A DNA stretch of 64,000 nucleotides, taken from NCBI RefSeq assembly GCF_018446385.1, contig NC_055990.1, forward strand, positions 140,380,996-140,444,995, written 5' to 3'. The notes under the pieces are model-generated. The model was not told where the DNA came from and ran no database searches. It saw nothing but the letters and a program-made list of their open reading frames with translations. The DNA is from Zingiber officinale (taxonomy: Eukaryota; Streptophyta; Magnoliopsida; Zingiberales; Zingiberaceae). Below are positions 54,645 to 64,000 of this stretch, piece after piece (the first letter of the stretch is position 1; each line of letters opens with the position of its first letter). The position numbers were made by a program, and so were the translations under genes.

Positions 54645-57600
54645 ATGAACTTTAACAAGCATGCTATTATGGGGGGAGCAGTAGCAGGGGGAGATGGGTC
54701 GGGAGCAGAGGCGAACGGCGGCAGCCGGAGCATTGGACTGGCGCGGCAGTCGTCCGTCTACTCGCTGACGTTTGACGAGTTCCAGAGTTCTCTGGGGGGA
54801 GTTGGGAAGGACTTCGGATCCATGAACATGGACGAGCTCATCAAGAACATCTGGACCGCGGAGGAGAGCCAGACCTTGGCGAGCGCCGTTGGATCTCGCA
54901 TCGAAGACGCTGGCCTCCAGAAGCAGGGATCCTTCACCTTTCCCCGAACTCTAAGCCAAAAGAGTGTGGAGGAGGTCTGGAGGGACCTTGTCTATCCGGT
55001 CCAGGGCCCCCCGGCTACTGCCGGTGCCTCGTACCAGCACCAGCACCAGCAACAGACACTGGGCGAGATTACCCTAGAGGAGTTCTTAGTCAGAGCTGGT
55101 GTAGTCAGAGAGGAACCAGTCACATCCAGATCGATTGCTGATGCTGGCGATAGCAGTGGTCATAACAGATCTATCAGGAATGCGCTCTTCGGTGATCTAC
55201 AAGTTGCAAACAATGCATCCGGTGTTTCGCTAGGGTTTCTCCCACAAGATCGAAGCAGTAGAGATGCGGTTGTTAGCAACCCGACTTCTAATAGTGCTGC
55301 AGCTGCTTTGGCGATGATGGTCGCCAATGACGGAATTCCATTGGCAGCGCCACGGCCACGGGGTGATGTTAATTTAGCTAGTCCCCGGGGAATTCGAGGG
55401 GCAGGCCTCATGGGGTTTGGAGAAGTTGGGTTAAACAATGGATTGATGCCTGGAGCTGTTGGTTTGGGTGCAGGAGCAGGTATCGTTACCACTGCATCTC
55501 CAGTGAACCATCTACCTTCAGATTCACTTCCCAAGAGTGGTGGAGATCAATCTTCTATCTTATCAGTTCCATACGTTTTCAGTGGAGGTCTGAGAGGAAG
55601 GAAGTCCGGTGCTGGGGAGAAGGTGTATGAGAGGAGGCAGAGGAGGATGATCAAGAACAGGGAGTCAGCTGCTAGATCACGTGCCAGGAAGCAGGTCAGC
55701 TTTCTATTGCACTTGTTGAGCTTGATATTATGCAAACATTGCTATATGGCAGCTAGGCGACAGCATGGTATTTCTCTCTAGAAAAATTCACACTGCCTTT
55801 GGCTATTCATTGACCGGTGGAATTATAAGCGCCATTGTTTGAAACTGAGTTTTGATTTACTTAAAGTATACTCAATAGTTATCACATATATTGCTTGCCT
55901 TTCTTTTGTAGCAACAGGATCAGGTAGTTTATTCTTTCTGTTAATCATATTCCTGAACGTCTTGTGGTATAAACTCTTTGCAGACCTTTTTTTAAAGCTG
56001 TGACTGATTCAAAATCTAAACTCTTTGTAGGCCTTTTTGGGTGCTATATAAATTGACCATGTTTTCCTTAATTCCTTTGATAGATGTACTTTTACATGTA
56101 CTTGATACTTGATTGGATGAACCTTTCCTGCAAGGCACAGTTTTACTTCAGTTTAAGAGTTCTCTTCTATGAAGACTGGTCACCAGTTTTCACAATTCTA
56201 TTTAGTTACGAGGTTACAAAACAAACAGTGTGCTGATATAATAAATGTTGTAGGGCTAAATATGCCTCACAGTATTGAGTAACTACATTATTTGCATTTT
56301 CCATATAGGGAGATGAGTTATAATAATAGTCTTCAAAGAAGAAGATGATAAGTTAGTGTCAACCAGCCACCTAGGAAATTCTGATTTATGATTTTACTGG
56401 GATTCTTCAACTAAAGTGCCACAGAAGATCTATCTAACTGATAGACTCTAACCTGAGTGGACAATTTATATAAACCTGTCACTTCATATAGATGTTTAAA
56501 TATTTGGCTGATTGGGCATCATTATATGAAATTTTGGTACTAAAATGAATAATTGATCAAACATGAGAAAACCCACAGGAAAATGTTTGACAAAAGCAAA
56601 ACCAGTTACACTTTAATGACAAGATAATAACCTCTTATCTTTTTAAAACTTGAATAATTTTGTTTCAGGATAAGTCATCAAGCTAGGCAGACTCAAATAG
56701 ACATCATGCTCTTCAATACTATGATTGGCTAGCTGATTGATAGAGTTTTATGCCTTTGCTTTATTTCTTTTGTTAATGGAAAACAACAAAGTGGTTTTTG
56801 GGCCACTGTTTCTGTAATTGACAACTTGTGATTTCTAGGTTGAGATTTGGTCTTTTTTATCACATATATTGACATGATATTCCATCAGGCATATACCATG
56901 GAGTTGGAACTAGAAGTGGCAAACCTAAAAGAAGTAAACCAAGAATTGCAGAAGAAACAGGTAAAACTCTCACAAGAATCAATCTTCTGACAAATACATG
57001 ATGAGAGAATTGAATAATCCTTCATTTCATATTCATATGAATTATGAATATCAGACTACTGAGTATCCTACGTTCTTATTGTTTTCTTATTTCAATTACA
57101 ATAAGCCCATAACAATAATGGCAATACTGATATCGGATGTCAGATCTCATTTCAAAATTGATTAGATCTATAAGAATACGTTTTTGTTAGTGTTGTTACT
57201 GTCTTTCATTTTTTAACCTTAATATTTCACTTTTGGGGGGAACATAGAAGTATGAACAAATATCACCCAATTATTAAACAAGTTATTTATGCTTCTTCTG
57301 TCATTTTTTCCCTAGCCGTGGTTTATATGTAATATATGCAGTTTGTGTGATAACTATTTGTCACTTGGATCAGGCTATAATTGAAAAATGCATTAGCAAT
57401 TTAATGTAGATCATAAATCTTGAGACTAAGCATTTTTTACTTCATGAGTTTAAATTTCTAAACAAAATATTTTCTCTTCACGCTAGCAATTTTGTAGCTA
57501 AATATCCTTTTCTAAACAATTTTTTTCACAAATTTTCAGGCAGAAAAAATGGAGATGCAGCAAAAACAGGTGAACCACATGACCAAGGACATCAATTTAT

Positions 57601-58382
57601 CTAATATTTTTTTAATCCTTCATCAATTCTTTAATTTTCGTGTTTATCCTACTACATTCATTCATCTTCATTTAAACTCTCAGTTTTTTTTTCTTCTATA
57701 TTCTATAACTTGAAAGGGAAAGTTAGGAAAATATATTCTTGGGAATCTACCAGAATTGCAATGCTAGGGTGTAGCTTGATCTTCTTTTCAAATAAGCAAT
57801 TGGGTTCTTCATGCCATGTCTTCTCAAATTTTAGCACGGTATTTAGATGTTCAACAAGTGGATAACAGATTTGTTCTAGTCATTTTAACTCTGGCTCAGT
57901 TGTCTAATATGACACAATCTTAAGGTGTTAGTTCCATTTGTCTAACATGAAGTTCAATGTTTAAAACTCAGCAGCTGCCAATTTACTGCAAAAGCAATGA
58001 ATCAGTAAACACTTTCCCTCACATGAACTGGGCTAACCCAACCCACCACACATGGATGACTCCAGATACATTATTGTACATTACTCACATTAGTAAGATT
58101 TCAATGTAGGACCTCAAACTTTAAGGAATGAACCAATCTATAGATTTGATGCATAACAACTACAAAAATGCTACTTGCTAAATGACACTACCTTCAATTA
58201 CTTTGTTGGTAGATTACTTGTTAAGAGAAGCATTACCTCCTCAGCATTTTCATGCATACAAAGTCATACTTATGTGCGTACCTAACCTGTTCTACCTGAT
58301 ATTACAGATCCTGCAAATGATTAATGAGCAGCGAGGACCGAAGAAGCCATGCCTGCGAAGAACACAAACAGGCCCTTGGTAA
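54645..58382 (+). CDS. Group A bZIP transcription factor (ABF/AREB/ABI5 class), four coding exons
   Basis: Coding exons 54645-55694, 56889-56960, 57540-57569 and 58308-58382; all junctions are GT-AG and phase 0, giving 408 residues. Conserved blocks: C1 at about 34-75 (RQSSVYSLTFDEFQ, MDELIKNIW), C2 at about 95-115 (FTFPRTLSQKSVEEVW), C3 at about 138-155 (LGEITLEEFLVRAG), the basic region at about 329-350 (ERRQRRMIKNRESAARSRAR, intact N-x7-R), the leucine zipper from 351, and the C4 end CLRRTQTGPW. R-x-x-S/T sites in these blocks are known SnRK2 kinase targets in the family. Such nuclear factors bind ABREs and mediate abscisic-acid and drought responses. Exon 3 has only 30 bp. The start has MNF as in relatives; no in-frame ATG precedes it. 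Confidence 0.93.
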
Positions 58383-59460
58383 AGTTTTGAATGGACACTG
58401 ATAACATGATATATCAAAGTTAGCTTCTACAAAGGCCCTGCCTCTATTGTAAATCAAAGAATTATATTGCTATTTTCTAGAGGTTCCAAATTCTCTTGTT
58501 CTGAGCATCTTACTTTTGAGTGTTTTAATTGACTTAGCTTTAGGAAACTGTATCAAACCTCTATTGTATAGATTTCATTCTTGCAGATTGCAGACTTTTT
58601 TACCACTAAATCTAGCAACTGTTAACGTTTTTAACATATATAATGCGTTAATCTGTTAATATTTATGTTCATTGAGATGCAAATTTACTAGGTTTATTGT
58701 AACATTAAAAAGTTCATGGTGAGTTTAGCAATATGCCCTGGTATTGAATAATTAATAATATTAGTTTTAATTTAGATTTTTTTTACCAAGTATCTAGATT
58801 AGGATAGATGGTTTGGCGTTATATTTCATCCATCAAGTGAATTTAAGAAGCACAGTGACTTCTGATGTGGTGTCTAGGTTTATCAATAGTTTAATCCTCG
58901 TAGATATGTCTCTGTGGAAATTGAATCTTGAAAATGCACTCGGCCTCCTACTATTACACCAAGCCCAAAGGGCAGAATTTTCTTTTTCCAAGTCTCGCCT
59001 TGGAAGCTTAATTCAATAGCCGGAAACCTCCAAGCAAGCCATTAATTAGGCAGCTTCCATGGTTTTATGTTGCACCTTAAATCGTGCAACACACGGCAAG
59101 CAACCAAGCCTTGGGGGATCAAATTTATGTATTTTGCACCAAAAGTCCATACATTATTTAATTTGCACTCTCAAAAACATTTAAAATATAAAAGGAATAT
59201 GCTTGTGAAAAAAATAAATAGAATAAGTGCCTTGGGAATTTTAAATATTTATAATTAACTCTTTTGAATAAGCCGATTTCATAAATCAATTTTCTGTTTG
59301 TTTGGAAATCGATTTCTTTTACTAAAGACATGTATTTGTTCACAATTCACATTGTTGATGGTTTTTTTTAATTTTCACTAAAATAGGGGGCTTTGAGTTA
59401 TTTTACTCCAATTCAATTGATAATTAATCGAATAAATAAAAATACCTTTTACATTGGAGA
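58383..59460. other. bZIP 3' untranslated region and intergenic DNA
   Basis: The first few hundred bases probably carry the 3' UTR. Nothing else is supported; 58813-59019 is an open stretch without motif. 59270-59345 and onward is AT-rich spacer. Confidence 0.5.
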
Positions 59461-59920
59461 ATATGCTCCGAGAGCATCATGACGTGGGCCAACCTAACCA
59501 CCTCACCTTCGCCAAACCACATGGCCCACCGTGAGGCGTGCGGGTCCCGCACGACATAACTCGCCCAACCAATTAAGATGCAGGTAGATATTCTGTGTCA
59601 TCAAGACGCGTAAAGGGAACCATATTCCAGCTTGTGTTATTTCTATTATAATTGACGGGGACATGACCACCAAGTGGTGGGCCTGCGCGGGCCAGCCAAT
59701 AAGAACAGTGGGTCTTTGGTTGAGTAATTGAAGACAACGCGATGCTCTTTTACCACGTCGATAATATAAAATGGAAGTCGCCCGACCTCTTCTCATCTGT
59801 AAACGCAACCACCGCCGCCGCCGCCGCCAGCGCACATCTCCGACCTTCTCCCTCGCGGGGGGAAGAGAGAGAGAGGAGGAGGCGGCGGATCCGACGCCGA
59901 TCTTTGGCGATCTTTCCCCC
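59461..59920 (+). promoter_or_regulatory. Promoter and leader of the DUF1685 gene
   Basis: GACGTGGG (59481-59488, ABRE-like), CCACGTCG (59753-59760) and a TATA box ATAATATAAA (59761-59770). The leader is CT-rich with a (CCG)n run (about 59811-59829). An in-frame ATG at 59771 abuts the TATA box, so it should lie upstream of the transcription start; translation from 59921 is preferred. Confidence 0.6.
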
Positions 59921-60926
59921 ATGGGGCTCCTCAAGATGCGTTCGTGGTCGCCGGACTCCGACCGCGAGGAAGCGTGGCTTCGCCGCCAGGCGATCCACCG
60001 CAGCCGCAGGGGCCGCCTGCGGAGCGTCACCGACGAGGACCTCGACGAGCTGCGCGGATGCATCGACCTGGGCTTCGGCTTCGACTGTGTCTCCGCCGCT
60101 GACCCCGCCCCGGCAAGGAAGCTCTCGGAGACGCTCCCGGCGCTCGACCTCTACTACGCCGTCCTCCGCGGCTCCTCCTCCGCCGCGGCCTCTCCGGCAT
60201 CCGCCTACACGGAATCGTCCTCCGCCTCGCCAGACGTCGACGGCAGCGTCCCCGTGCCCTTCTCCTTATTCTCCCCAGGTATCGATTCCGGTGACCACCA
60301 TCTCGATTCCCACTAACAATTCGCTTCGCCGGCGGCGGATGCTAACGTGCGCCGCAAGACAGGCATCCGTGGCTTTCCGCATAGGAATTATATGCGGAGC
60401 ATCCTGTTACGTCAGATTGAATGGGGTATGGCTTGAACGGCCGTCCATCTGGACCACTGGCCGAGTCGTAGCGTGACTGCGTCGGTGGACTTATGGCAAT
60501 AATTAAATTACAATTTGCATGAAATAATTGATTTTTTATTAGAATTATTTAATTTGATCAACTTCGTTCTATTCTAAAGAATTTATTACAAATTTAATTG
60601 ATATAAATAAATAATTATTAGTCCATTTTAGATGAAAATTGTAACCATGTCAACATTTAATAGCATTATCTAAACTTGCTGATAACGCAATTTGATAAAG
60701 TATACAATTCACAATAAATTCATGAAAACTTCAAAGTTTTTAGCCCCTTGGCAAACCTCCCAACAATTTTGAATTTCCTTTGTATATTCCTTTAAATATA
60801 TAATAATACTAATTAATTAATTAATAATTTAATTAATTATGTGAAGGTGAGACGGCAGAGGAGAGGAAAGGGAGGCTGAAGCAGTGGGCCCAAGTGGTTG
60901 CTTGCACCGTGCGCCAGCGTCGCTGA
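59921..60926 (+). CDS. DUF1685 family protein, two exons
   Basis: Exon 1 59921-60278, intron 60279-60846 (568 bp, GT-AG), exon 2 60847-60926; 145 residues. Exon 1 ends in phase 1 and joins exon 2 as a Gly codon. Signature blocks: TDEDLDELRGCIDLGFGF at 37-54, LSETLPALDLYYAV at 68-81, and the C-terminal LKQWAQVVACTVRQ at about 129-142, which is entirely exon 2 and confirms the splice. A Ser/Ala-rich low-complexity stretch lies between. The family is plant-specific and of unknown biochemical function. GC content of exon 1 is very high compared with its flanks, typical of monocot first exons. No signal peptide or membrane segment. Confidence 0.9.
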
Positions 60927-61650
60927 ACTCAAGTGAAGTCACATTGATCATATAATTCAAATGATGAAACCTTATGAAATTTTGATGTTATGATTATAAC
61001 AGAATGATCCTTCTTCCTCTACCTTTCATTTGATGAGTGCTAAAACGTACTTAATGACTAGTGGAAACAATTTTCTTTTATTGTTTAATTTTGAGCATTT
61101 TTCTTTTGAACAGGTGGCATCTTCATGTTGTTCTTATCGTGTCTTAATTATCTTTACTCATTTGTTGATTCTTAAGTCCTTATCCTGCACAGAATATATC
61201 TATCTATCTATCTTAAGTTTGTATATATTTATGAATTCTAATATGCCCTACAAGCGATCGATCTACATTATACTTAGGATGGTTAGTTTGATTAGGAAAT
61301 AACTGGTTCAAAATGATACATAAATTGATTTTTAAAAATTATAATTAGTTTAAAGGGTTAGACAGTGGGCTTGTTTGGTTTAAGGTTATGTTATTTAACA
61401 AATAATGAGTGATTTCCATATAACTGAGCATGTCAGTCACGTCAATAAATGATAATATGATTATTTTAGAAGCGTGAGATTTTACATGATTTTAAATTTT
61501 AAAAAAATTAATTTTTTTTCCTAAAATGAGTATAATAACTAAACAATATTAATTTATATTTTATTTATCATAATTTTAGTTATATAGTTATTTGATAATC
61601 ATAGATTATGTATGATAACGTGAAGATTTTGTTTATTTGGAGTAGACGAT
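60927..61650. other. Intergenic DNA, no gene seen
   Basis: AT-rich. Early part probably 3' UTR of the DUF1685 gene. A (TATC)n-like run at 61198-61213. No ORF with family motifs; 61030-61302 is open for 90 codons but hydrophobic and low-complexity. Confidence 0.5.
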
Positions 61651-61710
61651 TCCATAAAAAAATCCCTATAGGGAGGGATTCCATGAAAAAAATCCCTATA
61701 GGGAGGGAGG
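61651..61710. repeat. 30-bp direct duplication with CCCTATAGGG palindrome
   Basis: CCAT-(A-rich)-TCCCTATAGGGAGGGA occurs twice in tandem, each with a perfect CCCTATAGGG palindrome (about 61663-61672 and 61694-61703). Meaning unknown. Confidence 0.8.
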
Positions 61711-61799
61711 AAAGGAAAAGAAAGAAAGTATAGAGAAAGAATCCCTAGGGAAAGAAGAGAAGATATAGGGAGAGTGCAAAGGGGAATAAGACAGTGCTG

Positions 61800-62165
61800 T
61801 CACTCGTGTTCATTGCGAGCGGTCGTGTGTGAACACTAGCAAGCTGTTCGTCAGTCACAAGTGACCATGCATGGACGCTAGCAAGCCGCTCATCGCTCAC
61901 AAGAGGTCGTGCATGACACTCGCGAGCAGCACGCTACTCGCTACTCGTCCTCACGGTCATTGTGGATGCTCGTGCTCGTTGTCGACGCTCATCGCCACCA
62001 TTTGTGATCCTCACGAGTGGTCGTGCAAGGACGCTCGCTGCTCATGAGTGGATGCTAGCCACTCGCGAGAGGTCGTGCATAGATGCCCACCCCTCGTGAC
62101 GAGTGTGAATGGCCGTACTTGGCCGGTTGTGCAGAGCCGACGGAGTTGTTGGAGGCTCGTGTGGT
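61800..62165. repeat. Degenerate GC-rich minisatellite
   Basis: Repeats of GGTCGTGCATGGACGCT and CTCGCGAG-like motifs at irregular spacing of about 45-60 bp (61820, 61870, 61908, 62010, 62072). It stands out from the AT-rich flanks. No gene is supported; the open stretches on the minus strand are by-products of the repeat. Confidence 0.6.
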
Positions 62166-63761
62166 TGAAGACCATGATGTAAGCAATGGGAAGTAGTAAG
62201 GTGTTCCGTTCGATTTTGGGTGGATAATAAATCGAAAACAAATGGATTCACTGAAAAATTTATAGATGATATTATTTATTCCATATCAAGTAAACAACAG
62301 GGAAAATTAATAATCTATCTTTATGAAATAAACAAAGCAAAAAATTTTGACGTGGATTTTTTTTTTGAATTTTTAAATCCGCCCTCTTCAGTGCACATAA
62401 CATTAAAGATTAATATTATAGGGAAAGAAATAGCCATATTAAATTTAAATGTCCAATTTTTCTATATAAATCATGACTCAATTTTGAATGTAACATTTTG
62501 TTTTAAAAGAAAATATTTGTAATGACAATGCATTGTAAATATTTATAACACGAGATTCACCACTTTAGGGTGTTCACCCATGCAGATTCTAGAATAGAGA
62601 GGAGAATAATTTTGAACAGCTCTCCTTCATGTTACACGGATGAAATCCAGAGGAAGAGAATTTCAATTCTCTCTGACCATTTTTTCGGATAAAAATTATA
62701 GCGTCATAATTGTTACTATTTTGGATTTTCTTCTAATTTATCCTATGCAATACGTGTAAAATTTTAAATTTTACATATTTAGTAAACTAAAATATAAATA
62801 ATATATTGATAAGAATGTAAACAAAAGATCGAGGGGGGACACCTTTCGTATCGCCAAAGTTACGTGTGTTACAATTGAAAATATCTTGCCGGATCATTGC
62901 ACCAATTAATTGCCTCGATTAGTTATCCATATAATCAACTGACATCAGGCCTAATCTTCTAAGTCCTAATATAATTAATGTTGAAGTGACAGATGCTGTG
63001 AATAGTATGAATTCCGTACGAAATGGACCTTACGTTAATGAATTTTCGGTAATTTTCTAATTAAATGTGTGGTATTCTGAAACACTTTAGACACATTTGT
63101 TTCTTGTTTTATTCATTCTATTAATTTATATGATGTTATATTTAAATAACAATATCACTATAATATTAAATTTCAATGAATAACATTTCGATCCTGTATT
63201 TCAGAAAACAGACTATTATGGTACTGATTTAAAATTTATGTCATACAAGAGTGATGTTGATTTTTAAAAATGTGTATTAGTAATGTTGTTCTTTGAGTAG
63301 ACCACCGTATTGTTGACGAGAAAGATAAAATGAAAAATAAATATATATTTTTTTAAAAAAACTGGAAATTAAATGCATCATTTTGAGAATTCCCATAAGT
63401 GTGTGAATTTTTAATAAAAACTCAATGGGTAATAGATTTATGATAATTTTATATAGTACGTGATAGATTTATCATGTCATACCATTTTATACAAGGCAAT
63501 AAGATAACTAAAGAATTAATGTCAACTAAATAAAAAAAAACCAAAGAAGCTCAGAAGAAATTATCCAAAGTATTTAAAATTCTGGGAAACAGTTTATCTG
63601 TAGAATCCAACAAAACGTTTTAGCTTTTCAGTAAAAATACCTCACATCCATGCCCAAAAACTGAACGTTCAGTTGCAACTCTAGTCTTGCAAAGGAGAAT
63701 AAATGGTTCCATCAAAATTTCTCATTCTTGAACCCTAAATCCAATAATTAGCTTCATTAGC
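62166..63761. other. Intergenic DNA, no supported gene
   Basis: 62220-62522 is open for 100 codons on the plus strand (starts MDNKSKTNGF) but is AT-rich, has no family motif and has no plausible promoter or partner exon. The rest is AT-rich spacer. Confidence 0.45.
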
Positions 63762-63786
63762 ATATATATATATATATATATATATA
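63762..63786. repeat. (AT)n microsatellite
   Basis: Uninterrupted AT dinucleotide run of about 25 bp, in the 3' flank of the minus-strand gene that follows. Confidence 0.95.
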
Positions 63787-63831
63787 ATAAAGTATGTTGC
63801 TAGAAATTTCTAGACAGAGATGACAGTTAAC

Positions 63832-64000
63832 CTAGTTATTATTGGAATTTGATCTGATGGAGCCTTGGAACATTCTCGAGTAAGCCCGCCGCTCCTGATC
63901 TCGTCGATCAGCAATCTGCACATATTTGAGGGACCAAGATGAAATTTTGCCTGCAAAAGGTTCTAAGGATTGATATTTACTTGCCTTCTTTGCAGCAACT
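63832..64000 (-). CDS. C-terminal exons of a gene entering from the right edge (partial)
   Basis: Minus strand: part of an exon at 64000-63981, a 65-bp GT-AG intron (63980-63916) and a last exon 63915-63832 ending in TAG. In the phase-0 reading the visible end is LLQRRQIADRRDQERRAYSR then MFQGSIRSNSNNN. The basic, charged tail with an AY-x-x-MF motif recalls the C-termini of TPR-containing peptidyl-prolyl isomerases, but that is too little to name the gene. A second frame is also open across the junction, so the reading is not certain. Confidence 0.5.
   Translation of the reverse strand, partial: VAAKKASKYQSLEPFAGKISSWSLKYVQIADRRDQERRAYSRMFQGSIRSNSNNN

Noticed and set aside
59742..60476. 244-codon plus-strand ORF overlapping the DUF1685 gene
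   Set aside because: It is the +1 frame of a very GC-rich exon and continues into the intron; its residues are Arg/Ser/Thr/Pro-biased and carry no domain, while the other frame has clear DUF1685 blocks.
62220..62522. 100-codon plus-strand ORF as a gene
   Set aside because: AT-rich, no family motif, no promoter or splice partner seen, and follows a minisatellite. Length alone is not enough.

Overview
This window is repeat-dense nuclear DNA of a flowering plant. The evidence is three spliced plant genes or gene parts near the right end and a long block of nested plant LTR retrotransposons (Copia, Ty3/gypsy Tat, Ty3/gypsy chromovirus, Sirevirus-like) filling about 1-49.7 kb. The style of the retroelements and the GC-rich first exons suggest a large-genome monocot, possibly Zingiberales-like; that placement is a guess from style, not from a search. 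I saw no rRNA, functional tRNA, CRISPR array or bacterial feature.

Layout. 1-5740: Copia element on the minus strand, cut off by the window edge, with one complete LTR (3930-5740). 5741-12436: Tat-type Ty3/gypsy element on the minus strand, with a 63-bp repeat array in its 3' untranslated region into which the Copia element inserted. 12437-17680: palindrome-rich DNA split by a complete gag-only Copia-like element at 12584-16660 (TSD GCATT). 17681-30970: remains of a chromovirus on the minus strand; its long 3' LTR was split by a second gag-only element at 21173-27991 (TSD AATTC), whose own 3' LTR was split by a 2.6-kb solo LTR at 21869-24499 (TSD AGCCT). 31680-49734: a Copia LTR (family C here) carrying a full-length Sirevirus-like element at 32571-43005 (TSD AACAT) and a separate stack of solo LTRs of family B and another Copia family, up to five layers deep. 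49735-53680: AT-rich intergenic DNA with one SINE. 53681-64000: gene space.

Genes. (1) A group A bZIP factor of the ABF/AREB/ABI5 class, four coding exons at 54645-58382, with ABRE-like and C-box motifs upstream. (2) A two-exon DUF1685 gene, 59921-60926. (3) The last 1.1 exons of a minus-strand gene entering from the right edge, 63832-64000. The elements are defective: reading frames are broken by nonsense codons, single-base slips and one 181-bp duplication.

Most interesting signals. The two gag-only elements have TATA boxes buried in inverted repeats whose arms differ in sequence between the two families. One of them carries an in-frame 96-bp (32-residue) array with an 11+11+10 coiled-coil-like pattern. 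The Sirevirus-like element has an env-position ORF with its own leader, a convincing 200-bp intron and an LTR-like palindrome block upstream. The 2.6-kb solo LTR carries four tandem antisense modules with tRNA-like A and B boxes. All calls come from reading the sequence; none was checked by alignment search.
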